From positions 3,038,001 to 3,102,000 of the forward strand of contig NZ_CP037858.1 of the NCBI RefSeq assembly GCF_006974125.1: a DNA stretch of 64,000 nucleotides. Reading direction: 5' to 3'. Source of the stretch: Stenotrophomonas maltophilia. Lineage in GTDB: Bacteria > Pseudomonadota > Gammaproteobacteria > Xanthomonadales > Xanthomonadaceae. The notes under the pieces are model-generated. The model did no database searches. It saw nothing but the letters and a program-made list of their open reading frames with translations, and was not told the origin of the DNA. Position 1 is the first letter of the stretch, and every line of letters starts with the position of its first letter. Shown in pieces: positions 8,742-16,765 of the stretch. A program made the position numbers and the translations under genes.

Positions 8742-10073
8742 TCATTCTTCGATGGAAGTCAGGGGGGCGGACTCGCGCGGGCGCACGTGGTCGGCATCGA
8801 AATGGCAGGAAAACACCGAGCCCTTGCCAACCTCGCTTTCAATCTCCAGCCGCGCGTGGTGCAGGCCGAGGATGTGCTTGACGATGGACAGGCCCAGGCC
8901 GGTACCGCCGCTTTCGCGGGAACGGCTGCTGGAGACACGGTAGAAACGTTCTGTCAGCCGCGGCAGGTGGGTGGCCGGGATGCCGTAACCGGAATCGCGC
9001 ACCGCCAGCACCGCGCCGTCGCCTTCGCGGCGGAATTCCACCGCGATGCGGCCACCGGCCGGGGTATAGCGCACCGCGTTGGTCACCAGGTTGGAGAAGG
9101 CGCTGTGCAGCTCCTTGGTGGAACCCTGCAGGTCGACACCGGCGAGGTCGTCGATGCTGATCTGGTGGCGGCCCTGGCTGTGCGCTTCGGCTTCGCGGCG
9201 CAGCGTGGCCAGCATCGGCTGCATCGCCACCGTCTCTTCCTCGCTGTGTTCCTGCGATTCGAGGCGCGACAGCGTCAGCAGGTCTTCCACCAGCTGGGCC
9301 ATGCGTTGGCTCTGCTTGCGCATCTCTTCCAGCATCGGACCGGTGCCCGGGAAATCCTCCGGGTCCATCATGTCCAGGTAGCCGTGCACCACGGTGAGCG
9401 GCGTGCGCAGTTCGTGTGAAACGTTGGCGACGAAGTCGCGGCGCACCTGTTCCAGGCGCAGCAGCTTGCTGACGTCGCGGGCGATCAGCAGCCAGTAGTC
9501 CGACGAATAGGGAATCAGGCGCAGGTTCAGGCGGATCGCCGGATCGACCGGCGAGGGCACATCCAGGATCGGCTCGGCATTGCGGCCGCCGGCCAGCCAG
9601 TGTGCCAGCGGCATCGGCTGCAGGCGTTCGACCAGGGCTTCGCCGAGGTCCCCCGGATGATGCAGGCCGAGCAGGGCGGTGGCCGCTTCGTTGAACCACT
9701 GCACACGCTGGCTGTTGCGGTCCAGTACCACCACGGCATCGGGCAACGCGGCGGCGGCGGCGCGGTAGCTGCGCAGCATGTCGAGCAGGCGGCGCTTGCG
9801 AACGCGCATTTCCACCTGGTTGCGGTACAGCAGGCGGTCCAGCTCGTTCCAGACGCCGGTGCCTTCCTCCGCGGTGTCCCAGCGCTGGCGCGCGGTCAGC
9901 CGGCGCAGCACGCTGCGCAGCCGCCAGTAATGCCAGGCCAGGGTGGCCAGCGCGCCCAGTGCGATGCACAACCACAGGTGACCCGTGAACCACCCCACCA
10001 GTCCGGAGAACAGCAGTACCGCGGCAACGGTGGCCAGGGTCTTCAACCAGGCAGAGCGGATGTGGCGAGGCAT
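8742..10073 (-). CDS. phoR: Phosphate regulon sensor histidine kinase PhoR
   Basis: This 443-residue inner-membrane kinase has two N-terminal transmembrane segments (about residues 10-50), a PAS domain (about 105-200), a HisKA dimerisation domain with the phosphorylated His in SHELRTPLTV, and a HATPase domain with N box (NLVTNAVRYTP), G1 (DSGYGI) and G2 (GGTGLGLSIV). The lack of a large periplasmic sensor loop is typical of PhoR, which reads phosphate flux through PstSCAB and PhoU. It lies downstream of phoB (106-bp gap) and immediately upstream of ppk1. Confidence 0.95.
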   Translation of the reverse strand: MPRHIRSAWLKTLATVAAVLLFSGLVGWFTGHLWLCIALGALATLAWHYWRLRSVLRRLTARQRWDTAEEGTGVWNELDRLLYRNQVEMRVRKRRLLDMLRSYRAAAAALPDAVVVLDRNSQRVQWFNEAATALLGLHHPGDLGEALVERLQPMPLAHWLAGGRNAEPILDVPSPVDPAIRLNLRLIPYSSDYWLLIARDVSKLLRLEQVRRDFVANVSHELRTPLTVVHGYLDMMDPEDFPGTGPMLEEMRKQSQRMAQLVEDLLTLSRLESQEHSEEETVAMQPMLATLRREAEAHSQGRHQISIDDLAGVDLQGSTKELHSAFSNLVTNAVRYTPAGGRIAVEFRREGDGAVLAVRDSGYGIPATHLPRLTERFYRVSSSRSRESGGTGLGLSIVKHILGLHHARLEIESEVGKGSVFSCHFDADHVRPRESAPLTSIEE

Positions 10074-10098
10074 TGCGATCTCGTCGTTGAGGTGCGGC

Positions 10099-10171
10099 GG
10101 TTCACTGGGGTGAACCGAGGGTTATAGCAGAGTTGCCGGTGCCGGCACCCGCGGGTGCGCGGCGCCGGCAC
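10099..10171. repeat. Palindromes in the phoB-phoR gap
   Basis: The gap between phoB and phoR holds a perfect 7-bp hairpin (ggttcac-tggg-gtgaacc, 10099-10116) in the phoR leader and a GC-rich palindromic stretch (gtgccggc ... gccggcac, about 10139-10171) just after the phoB stop. Neither has a T tail, so they look like REP-type or mRNA-stabilising hairpins that might set the PhoB:PhoR ratio. Confidence 0.5.
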
Positions 10172-10179
10172 GACGAGAC

Positions 10180-10869
10180 TCAGGTGGCGGTGGAGAAGCG
10201 GTAGCCGGCGCCGCGCACGGTCTGCACCATGTTCTCGGCGTTGAACGGTTCCAGCGTCTTGCGCAGGCGGCGGATGTGCACGTCGATGGTGCGCTCCTCC
10301 ACGTACACGCTGCCGCCCCACACATGGTCCAGCAGCTGGGCGCGGGTGTAGACGCGCTCGGGGTGGGTCATGAAGAAGTGCAGCAGGCGGTATTCGGTCG
10401 GGCCGATCGGCACCGGCTGGTCGTTGGCGAACACGCGATGGGCGGCGCCGTCGATGCGGATCGGGCCGACCGCCACGCTGCCGTCCTCGTCGTCCTCGCG
10501 GGCGCGGCGCATGACCGCACGGATGCGGGCCAGCAGTTCGCGCGCCGAGAACGGCTTGACCACGTAGTCGTCGACACCGGCTTCCAGGCCACCGACACGG
10601 TCGTTCTCTTCACCGCGGGCGGTCAGCATGATGATCGGTACTTCGCGGGTCAGCGTTTCCTTGCGCCAGCGGCGGGCCAGATCCAGGCCGCTGGTGCCGG
10701 GCAGCATCCAGTCCAGCAGGATCAGGTCGGGAACGCGGTCGGCGATCGCGGTCTGGGCCTCACGGGCATCGCCGGCGTGGACCGGTTCGTAATCGCCCTT
10801 GCGCAGGGCGAAGGCGACCATTTCACGGATCGCGGGCTCGTCATCGACGATCAGGATGCGTTTCTGCAC
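10180..10869 (-). CDS. phoB: Phosphate regulon response regulator PhoB
   Basis: This 229-residue OmpR-type regulator is activated by PhoR and binds Pho boxes in promoters of phosphate-acquisition genes. The receiver domain (1-120) holds the acidic pair DDE near the N-terminus, the phosphorylated Asp in LILLDWMLPG and the conserved Lys in VVKPFS. The C-terminal winged helix (about 130-229) ends with HIRRLRKTLEP...VRGAGYRF. A likely Pho box lies 42 bases upstream (10911-10939), which fits PhoB autoregulation. Confidence 0.96.
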   Translation of the reverse strand: MQKRILIVDDEPAIREMVAFALRKGDYEPVHAGDAREAQTAIADRVPDLILLDWMLPGTSGLDLARRWRKETLTREVPIIMLTARGEENDRVGGLEAGVDDYVVKPFSARELLARIRAVMRRAREDDEDGSVAVGPIRIDGAAHRVFANDQPVPIGPTEYRLLHFFMTHPERVYTRAQLLDHVWGGSVYVEERTIDVHIRRLRKTLEPFNAENMVQTVRGAGYRFSTAT

Positions 10870-10910
10870 GAGGACACCGTAGGGCTCGGTTACTGGAGTG
10901 GTGCCAGTAG

Positions 10911-10939
10911 ACTACGGTTTGATGACATGTTTGTGACTA
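10911..10939 (-). promoter_or_regulatory. Putative Pho box upstream of phoB
   Basis: On the minus strand three 7-base half-sites occur with 4-base spacers, an exact 11-base period: TAGTCAC, ATGTCAT and CCGTAGT. The middle one matches the CTGTCAT half-site consensus at six of seven positions; the outer ones are weaker. Position directly upstream of phoB and the 11-base period fit a PhoB operator for autoregulation. Not tested experimentally here. Confidence 0.55.
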
Positions 10940-10985
10940 CCTGGCCGGAACCGGCCGGGATTGCCATCGACCGGTCATGCAGCAC

Positions 10986-12686
10986 TCAGCGGCGGTCGAG
11001 GTCCGGGTCCTGCACGCCCTGGCGGCGCAGCTCCAGCACGGTGGGGGTGATCGCCTCGATGCGTGCGTCCACCCGTGCCCGGCCCACGTAGTCCAGCGCC
11101 GGGTTGCGCTTGAGCGCCTGCAGCTGCATCAGCGACTGCTCCGGGCGGCCGCTGAGGAAGGCGGCCTCGGCATAGGCCTCGCTGGCGCGCACGCTGTCAC
11201 CGGCCAGCTCGCTGGCGCGGGCGTATCGCTGCTGGAAGACCGGATCGTTACCACTTTGCGACAGCAGGGGCCGCAGCATGGCCTGCGCGCGCTGGCCCGC
11301 CTCTCGGGTGCCCTGTTCGTTCAGGATCTCGGCGTAGGTCAGGGCCACGGGCCGGCTGTTGGGGTGCTCGCGCAGCAGCTGCTCGAAACGGGTGTTGGCC
11401 TGCGCGCCCAGCCCGGCACGCGATTCGGCCTCGCCCAGGCCCAGTGCCAGCCACAGGTTGTCCGGGCGGGTCTGCAGCAGGCTGGCCAGGGTCTGCCGGG
11501 CCTGCGTGGCACCGCTGCGGCCGCCGCGCATGACAGCCAGCGCCTGGCCGTAGCGCTGGGCGTCGTTGAGGCCGTCCTTCTGCCGCTTGGCCATGTCCGC
11601 GTATTCGCGCTCCAGCTCGGCGGTGGAATCGGCGCTCAGCACCCGCAGGCGTTCCCGTGCCCACTCGAAGTCGCCGCTGGCGCCACGGGCCAGCTGGCCG
11701 ACCGGAATGCGCAGCACGCTGCTGGGCAGCAAGGGGTTGTTTCCGCGCAGCAGCGGCTCGGCCAGCCCTGGATCGGCCGGATTCACCCGCTCCTTGCGTT
11801 CGCCGCTGGGGGTGCTGGTGGTCAGCAGCACCGTGTCCTTCTTCATCTGCTCGGCGCGGGCCTTGGCCTCGCTGATACGGGTGATGTTGACCGGGTGGGT
11901 GCGCAGGAACTCGGGCACGCTGTAGCCGCCCTCGTTGCCGCGCATCGCCGCCGACATGCGCTCGAAGAAGCCGGCCATCGCGTCCACGTCATAGCCGCTG
12001 CGCGACAGGGTGCGAATGCCGAGGCGGTCGGCCTCCGATTCGTTGGAGCGGGTGTAGTTGATCTGCCGCTGCTGCATCAGGCCCATGCCCGAGCTGATCG
12101 CGGCCATGGTCGCGTTGCCCGAGGAGGTGCTGTTGCTGGCCTGGGCAGCCACCACCGCAGCCAGCATGCCCAGCAGGATCGGAATCTGGTCGCGCTGGGC
12201 GCGCTCGACCCCGCGCAGCACGTGCTGCTGGGTGACATGGGCGATTTCGTGGGACAGCACCGCAGCCACCTCATCCTCGCGTTCGGCGGTCAGCACCAGG
12301 CCGGCATTGACCCCGATGTAGCCGCCAAGGGTCGCGAAGGCGTTGATCTGGCGGTCCTTCATCACGAAGAAGGTGTAGGGCTGGCGCGGCTGGTCGCTGT
12401 TGGAGCCAAGCCGGGTGCCCATGGTCTGCAGCCAATCGTTCACCAGCGGGTCGTCCAGCAGGTAGCCGTAGTTGCGCAGCTCGCGCAGCATCATCGCGCC
12501 GTACTCGGCCTGGCGCGCCGGGGTCAGCAGCTCGCCGGCCGAGGAGCCGATGTCGGGCAGCTTCTCCTGGGCCTGGGCCAGCGGCATGGCCAGGGCCAGG
12601 GTGACGGCGGTAGTCAGCAGCAGGGCTCGCAAGCAGAAGGTCCTCGGGCAGGGCGCGCCAAGCGTGGCAGGGCAGGGGGCAACCAT
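10986..12686 (-). CDS. bepA: M48 family periplasmic metalloprotease with TPR region, BepA-like
   Basis: This protein has a signal peptide (CLRALLLTTAVTLALAMPLAQA), a zinc-protease domain with HEIAH (about residues 148-152), and a C-terminal half of TPR-type helical repeats. That layout matches BepA, the periplasmic protease/chaperone that helps outer-membrane protein and LptD assembly. The upstream ATG at 12686 gives 566 residues, but a TTG at 12632 preceded by GAGGA at good spacing gives a cleaner signal peptide and may be the true start (548 residues). The gene is single, between phoB and the divergently oriented glutaredoxin gene. The exact substrate is inferred from family. Confidence 0.85.
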   Translation of the reverse strand: MVAPCPATLGAPCPRTFCLRALLLTTAVTLALAMPLAQAQEKLPDIGSSAGELLTPARQAEYGAMMLRELRNYGYLLDDPLVNDWLQTMGTRLGSNSDQPRQPYTFFVMKDRQINAFATLGGYIGVNAGLVLTAEREDEVAAVLSHEIAHVTQQHVLRGVERAQRDQIPILLGMLAAVVAAQASNSTSSGNATMAAISSGMGLMQQRQINYTRSNESEADRLGIRTLSRSGYDVDAMAGFFERMSAAMRGNEGGYSVPEFLRTHPVNITRISEAKARAEQMKKDTVLLTTSTPSGERKERVNPADPGLAEPLLRGNNPLLPSSVLRIPVGQLARGASGDFEWARERLRVLSADSTAELEREYADMAKRQKDGLNDAQRYGQALAVMRGGRSGATQARQTLASLLQTRPDNLWLALGLGEAESRAGLGAQANTRFEQLLREHPNSRPVALTYAEILNEQGTREAGQRAQAMLRPLLSQSGNDPVFQQRYARASELAGDSVRASEAYAEAAFLSGRPEQSLMQLQALKRNPALDYVGRARVDARIEAITPTVLELRRQGVQDPDLDRR

Positions 12687-12774
12687 TCGTTAATCCACAG
12701 TGTTGCGGCGGTGGCGTGGAAATTCCAGCGCGCCGGTACCATATGTAGACCGTCGATCCATCGTGGAGTTTCCC

Positions 12775-13065
12775 GTGACAGCCCAGACCGCCGGCGGTGC
12801 CCCCGCCATCACCATCTATTCCACCGCCGTCTGCCCGTACTGCGTGGCCGCCAAGAACTTCCTCAAGAGCAAGGGCCAGCAGTGGACCGAGGTCCGCATC
12901 GACCTGGACCCGGCCGAGCGCGAGAAGATGATGGCGCTGACCCGCCGCACCAGTGTGCCGCAGATCTTCGTCGGCGACGTCCATGTCGGCGGCTACGACG
13001 ACATGATGGCCCTGCACCGTGAAGGCAAGCTTGAGCCGCTGCTGGCCGGGCAGGGCCAGGCATGA
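12775..13065 (+). CDS. grxC: Glutaredoxin 3
   Basis: This is a 96-residue class I glutaredoxin that uses glutathione to reduce disulfides and mixed disulfides in the cytoplasm. The redox centre CPYC lies at about residues 20-23, and the TSVPQIF cis-proline and GGYDD glutathione-binding motifs follow. The GTG start at 12775 is preferred over the upstream in-frame ATG at 12700, because GGAG lies 6 bases before it and the extra 25 residues would not fit the family. The stop overlaps the start of the next gene (ATGA), so the pair is translationally coupled. Confidence 0.93.
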   Translation: MTAQTAGGAPAITIYSTAVCPYCVAAKNFLKSKGQQWTEVRIDLDPAEREKMMALTRRTSVPQIFVGDVHVGGYDDMMALHREGKLEPLLAGQGQA

Positions 13066-13454
13066 GCACGGCCGACGACGGCAGCAAGGACCGCATCGCC
13101 GAATTCACCGACTTCCGCAAGCGCATGAACGAGCGCATCCTGGGTGAACCGAACCAGGTGGTGCGGCGCTTCTTCGCGCTGGATACGCAGACCTACCAGG
13201 CCGGCGCGCTGGACGTGAAGACCAAGGAACTGCTGGGCCTGGTGGCCTCGATGGTGCTGCGCTGCGACGACTGCATCAGCTACCACGTGGCCCAGTGCAA
13301 GGACGCCGGGGTGACCCGTGAGGAGTTCTTCGAGACCTTCTCGGTCGGCCTGGTGGTCGGCGGCTCGATCGTGATCCCGCACCTGCGCCGCGCGGTCGAC
13401 TTCCTCGACCAGCTTGAAGGCGGCGCGGCCGCCCCGGCAGCGCACGAGCACTGA
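13062..13454 (+). CDS. Carboxymuconolactone decarboxylase / AhpD-like family protein
   Basis: This 130-residue all-helical protein has the CxxC of the AhpD-like fold (RCDDCISYH, about residues 67-75), where the cysteine pair and nearby His usually give peroxidase-linked or disulfide-reductase chemistry. It overlaps grxC by four bases, so a thiol-redox role together with glutaredoxin is a reasonable inference. Real decarboxylase activity is unlikely given the redox motif. The length is normal. Confidence 0.87.
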   Translation: MSTADDGSKDRIAEFTDFRKRMNERILGEPNQVVRRFFALDTQTYQAGALDVKTKELLGLVASMVLRCDDCISYHVAQCKDAGVTREEFFETFSVGLVVGGSIVIPHLRRAVDFLDQLEGGAAAPAAHEH

Positions 13455-13459
13455 GTGCT

Positions 13460-13537
13460 CCGGTAGTGCCGGCAGCTGGCCGGCATTCCCTGAACCCGAC
13501 ACGGCCGGGGTTGCCGGCCAGCGGCCGGCACTACCGG
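13460..13537. repeat. SMAG-type GTAG palindrome dimer
   Basis: Two head-to-head GTAG palindromes: ggtagtgccggc on the left (GTAG at 13463-13466) and the reverse copy ccggcactacc on the right (to about 13535). Together they form a 78-bp imperfect inverted repeat, the dimer form known for SMAG/REP elements. A further hairpin (gcccccttg and caagggggc, about 13577-13600) follows. Confidence 0.8.
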
Positions 13538-13643
13538 ACCTGCAAGGGGGCCTTCCCCGCAATCCAACAGTCCAGGAGCCCCCTTGTTGTTCAAGGGGGC
13601 GCGCCGACAGGCGCGGGGATAAGGTGGAATGCGCGGGCAATTC

Positions 13644-13705
13644 TGCCTGAGCCGGGGAGTGGGACCATGGTCTATTTGGGACCTCGGCCCCGGCTCAGGC
13701 ATAAT
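13644..13705 (+). promoter_or_regulatory. Candidate icd promoter overlapping a 14-bp inverted repeat
   Basis: Perfectly complementary arms tgcctgagccgggg (13644-13657) and ccccggctcaggca (13688-13701) flank 30 bp. A promoter-like pair, TTGGGA (13676-13681) and CATAAT (13700-13705) with an 18-base spacer, overlaps the right arm. This may be an operator dyad or a cruciform near the icd promoter. The function is inferred. Confidence 0.45.
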
Positions 13706-13784
13706 TGCGGGTGAAACTTCCTTTGCGCCGGCGTTTCCGGGCACGTCCGGACGGCGTTTTTCCCCCTGTTCGGAACATCGATCA

Positions 13785-14789
13785 ATGACGCAGAAAATTA
13801 CGGTCATCCGCGGCGACGGCATTGGCCCGGAAATCATGGACGCCACCCTGTTCGTGCTCGACCAGCTCAACGCTGGCCTGGAGTATGAAGACGCCGACGC
13901 CGGCCTGGTGGCCCTGGAAAAGCACGGCGACCTGATGCCGGCGGTGACCCTGGAGTCGATCGCGCGCAACAAGGTCGCGCTGAAGAGCCCGCTGACCACC
14001 CCCGTCGGTGGTGGCTTCACCTCGATCAACGTCAGCCTGCGCCGCCATTTCGACCTGTACGCCAACGTGCGTCCGGCCCACACCTTCCCGAACACCAAGT
14101 CGCGTTTCGACAACGTCGACCTGATCACCGTTCGTGAGAACACCGAAGGTGCGTACCTGGCCGAAGGCCAGGAAGTGTCGGCTGATGGCGAGACCGCCTT
14201 CTCCGGCACCCGCATCACCCGCAAGGGTTCCGAGCGTATCGTGCGCTACGCCTTCGAGCTGGCCCGCAGCGTCGGCCGCAAGAAGGTCACCGCCGTACAC
14301 AAGGCCAACATCATCAAGTCGACCTCGGGCCTGTTCCTGAACGTCGCCCGTGAAGTGGCCGCGCAGTACCCGGACATCGAGTTCCAGGAAATGATCGTCG
14401 ACAACTGCTGCATGCAGCTGGTGATGCGTCCGGAACAGTTCGACGTGATCGTTACCACCAACCTGTTCGGCGACATCATCTCCGACCTGTGCGCCGGCCT
14501 GGTGGGCGGCCTGGGCCTGGCCCCGGGTGCCAACATCGGCAAGGATGCGGCGATCTTCGAAGCCGTGCACGGCACCGCGCCGGACATCGCCGGCCAGGGC
14601 AAGGCCAATCCGTGCGCGCTGTTGCTGGCAGCGGCGCAGATGCTGGACCATATCGGCCAGCCGGAAAACGCCGAGCGCCTGCGCAAGGCCATCGTGGCGA
14701 CCATGGAAGCCAAGGATTCGCTGACCGGCGACCTCGGCGGCACCGGTACCACCATGAGCTTCGCCAAGGCTATCGCCACCCGCCTGTAA
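13785..14789 (+). CDS. icd: Isocitrate dehydrogenase, NAD-dependent type
   Basis: This 334-residue enzyme of the isocitrate/isopropylmalate dehydrogenase family would oxidise isocitrate to 2-oxoglutarate in the TCA cycle. It has the substrate-binding SINVSLRRHFDLYANVRP region and the metal-binding aspartates near LFGDIISDLCAGLVGG. The cofactor motif HGTAPDIAG has Asp where NADP enzymes carry Lys-Tyr, which points to NAD. The ATG at 13785 is chosen because the conserved domain begins at once (TQKITVIRGDGIGPE); a longer open frame back to 13629 runs through the inverted repeat and is not likely coding. Homoisocitrate or isopropylmalate substrates are less likely. Confidence 0.9.
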   Translation: MTQKITVIRGDGIGPEIMDATLFVLDQLNAGLEYEDADAGLVALEKHGDLMPAVTLESIARNKVALKSPLTTPVGGGFTSINVSLRRHFDLYANVRPAHTFPNTKSRFDNVDLITVRENTEGAYLAEGQEVSADGETAFSGTRITRKGSERIVRYAFELARSVGRKKVTAVHKANIIKSTSGLFLNVAREVAAQYPDIEFQEMIVDNCCMQLVMRPEQFDVIVTTNLFGDIISDLCAGLVGGLGLAPGANIGKDAAIFEAVHGTAPDIAGQGKANPCALLLAAAQMLDHIGQPENAERLRKAIVATMEAKDSLTGDLGGTGTTMSFAKAIATRL

Positions 14790-14820
14790 GCGGCCGGTCG
14801 ACCTCGGTTGGATCCACAGC

Positions 14821-14850
14821 GGGGCGCCTTCGGGCGCCCCGTTGCGTTGT
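14821..14850 (+). terminator. Terminator-like hairpin after icd
   Basis: ggggcgcc-ttcg-ggcgcccc is a perfect 8-bp stem with a stable UUCG loop, followed by a modest T-rich tail (gttgcgttgt). Confidence 0.65.
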
Positions 14851-14861
14851 GGGCTGACTCG

Positions 14862-14923
14862 GTAGATCCACGCCATGCGTGGATGGCGGGGCTTTGATCC
14901 GCAGCCACCCATGGGGTGGCTAC
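14862..14923. repeat. SMAG-type GTAG palindrome dimer
   Basis: A GTAG-headed stem-loop (gtagatccacgc/gcgtggat, 14862-14884) is followed by an opposed copy with a different stem (gccaccc-atg-gggtggctac, about 14903-14923). Confidence 0.8.
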
Positions 14924-15033
14924 AGGCGGTTATCTGTGCGTTTATCGTACAGATCATGTGCCCGATCCCGGCTGGTTCGTGCGCCAGCCGCTCCGCATCC
15001 TGTGCCCACTTCCCACCGCACAGGAGTCGCCCC

Positions 15034-15777
15034 ATGAACCTTTCCGCCTTCGGCCTGGCCAGCCTGATCGGCATGGCCGCCACCGCCCCGGTCGCCGCTG
15101 CCGAACCGGCCCATCCCACCATCCGCCATATGGCCGGCGCGCCGGTCGCGGCCTCGCTGGATGCCGCGAAGACCGCCGTGCTGGTCATCGATTTCCAAAA
15201 CGAATACTTCGACGCCAGTGCCGCGCCCGGCTTTGCTGGTGGCCGCATGGTCATCCCTGACGGCGTAGCCGCGCTGCGCCAGGCGAAGCGGGTGGTCGAG
15301 TTCGCTGATGCCAACGGCATCCGCGTGATCCACGTGCAGCATGTGCTGCCGGCCGGCGCGCCGCTGTTCGCGCAGGGCAGCGTCAACGCCGCCTTCCATC
15401 GGGGCCTGCTGCCGCGCCAGGGCGAGGCCGTGGTGCAGAAGGACAACGTGAGCGTGTTCGCCGGCGCCTCGGCTGCCGTGCTGGACACCGTGCTGAAGGA
15501 CGCCGGCATCGACACGCTGATCGTCACCGGCCTGCAGACCCATGCCTGCGTGGCCGGCGCCGCCCGTGACGCTGCCGCCGCACCGCGCGGCTACCGGGTG
15601 ATCGTGTCGTCCGATGCGACGGCCAGTCGCGATCTGGATCTGGCCGGCGGCCAGCGCATGGATCATCGCGCGCTGCACGGGGCCTCGCTGGCGCAGATCG
15701 AGGATACCTTTGGTGACGTTCTGAGTACCGATGCAATCCTGGCGCTGCCGGTGCGCAAGGCCGGCGACGGCGCTTGA
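15034..15777 (+). CDS. Secreted isochorismatase-family cysteine hydrolase
   Basis: This 247-residue protein starts with a signal peptide (NLSAFGLASLIGMAATAPVAAAE), so it is probably periplasmic, which is less common for this family. The catalytic triad is visible: Asp in VLVIDFQNEY, Lys in VVQKDNVS and the nucleophile Cys in GLQTHACV. Family members hydrolyse amides or isochorismate; the substrate here is unknown. The start at 15034 follows CAGGAG at 7 bases. A LysR regulator lies 54 bp downstream on the same strand and may control it. Confidence 0.88.
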   Translation: MNLSAFGLASLIGMAATAPVAAAEPAHPTIRHMAGAPVAASLDAAKTAVLVIDFQNEYFDASAAPGFAGGRMVIPDGVAALRQAKRVVEFADANGIRVIHVQHVLPAGAPLFAQGSVNAAFHRGLLPRQGEAVVQKDNVSVFAGASAAVLDTVLKDAGIDTLIVTGLQTHACVAGAARDAAAAPRGYRVIVSSDATASRDLDLAGGQRMDHRALHGASLAQIEDTFGDVLSTDAILALPVRKAGDGA

Positions 15778-15831
15778 TAAGCTGCTAGGGCCCGCATGCC
15801 GTGGGCCCCCGCCAGGTGGAGTTGCCCGTTG

Positions 15832-16740
15832 ATGGATCATTTCGCTGCCCTGCGTGCGCTGCGCGCCATCGTCGACGCAGGCGGCTTCACTGCTGCGGCC
15901 GAACGCCTGGGCACGACCCACTCGGCGATGTCTCGGCAGCTGCGGCAACTGGAAGACCATCTGCAGGTGCGCCTGCTCGATCGCAACAGCCGCCGGCTGT
16001 CATTGACCGAAGCCGGACGCGATTACTACCAGGAGGCCGGCGCGCTGCTCGATCGTCTGCAGGAGGCGGATGACCGCGCGCGCGCAGGACAGGCCCAGCC
16101 CGGTGGCTCAGTGCGCATCAGCGTGCCGCAGGTGGTCGCCAGCCAGGAGTTGCCACAGTGGTTGCCGTCGTTCCTGCAGCGCTACCCGCAGGTCTCGCTG
16201 GATCTGTCGGCCGATGATCAGCTGGTCGATGTCGTGGGCGGTGGGTTCGACCTGGCCCTGCGCATCGCGCATGCGTTGCCGGACAGCCAACTGGTCGCAC
16301 GTGAACTGGCCAGCTGCCCGCGCATACTGGTGGCCGCGCCAGCCTATCTGGCCCGGCACGGCCTGCCGCGGCAGGCGGCCGACCTTGCGCAGCACGCCCT
16401 GCTGGGCTTCAGTCCCACGCCGTCGATGCCGCCCTGGCAGCTGCAGGGGCCGCGTGGTGCCAGCATGAACATCGAGGCTGGCCAGCGCCTGCGCGTGGAT
16501 GCCACGCCAGCGCTGTATGCCGCCGCGCTGGCGGGAATGGGCATCAGCCTGTTCACCGCGCTGACGGTGCAGGAAGATCTGCGCGCCGGTCGATTGATCC
16601 GTGTGCTGCCAGCGTGGCATGCGGGGCAGCGACGCTACTTCGCGCTGTATCCACATGCGCGTGCGCTTGCCCCCAAGGTGCGTGCGCTGGTCGAGCACCT
16701 CGCGGCGCACTACGCTGCACAGGTGGGCGCGGCAGGGTAG
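15832..16740 (+). CDS. LysR-family transcriptional regulator
   Basis: This 302-residue regulator has an N-terminal winged helix-turn-helix (DHFAALRALRAIVDAGGFTAAAERLGTTHSAMSR, within residues 1-35; SRQLRQLEDHL follows) and a C-terminal periplasmic-binding-like effector domain of the type 2 fold. The start at 15832 fits the conserved domain; the in-frame ATG at 15796 would add 12 unconserved residues. It lies between the secreted hydrolase and a TauE/SafE exporter on the same strand, so it may regulate one or both. The inducer is unknown. Confidence 0.92.
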   Translation: MDHFAALRALRAIVDAGGFTAAAERLGTTHSAMSRQLRQLEDHLQVRLLDRNSRRLSLTEAGRDYYQEAGALLDRLQEADDRARAGQAQPGGSVRISVPQVVASQELPQWLPSFLQRYPQVSLDLSADDQLVDVVGGGFDLALRIAHALPDSQLVARELASCPRILVAAPAYLARHGLPRQAADLAQHALLGFSPTPSMPPWQLQGPRGASMNIEAGQRLRVDATPALYAAALAGMGISLFTALTVQEDLRAGRLIRVLPAWHAGQRRYFALYPHARALAPKVRALVEHLAAHYAAQVGAAG

Positions 16741-16765
16741 CCGCGCCGCTGCAACCGAGGTGGTG

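Noticed and set aside
13629..13784. Longer N-terminus for isocitrate dehydrogenase
   Set aside because: The extension crosses the inverted repeat and candidate promoter and is not part of the enzyme family; the conserved protein begins at 13785.
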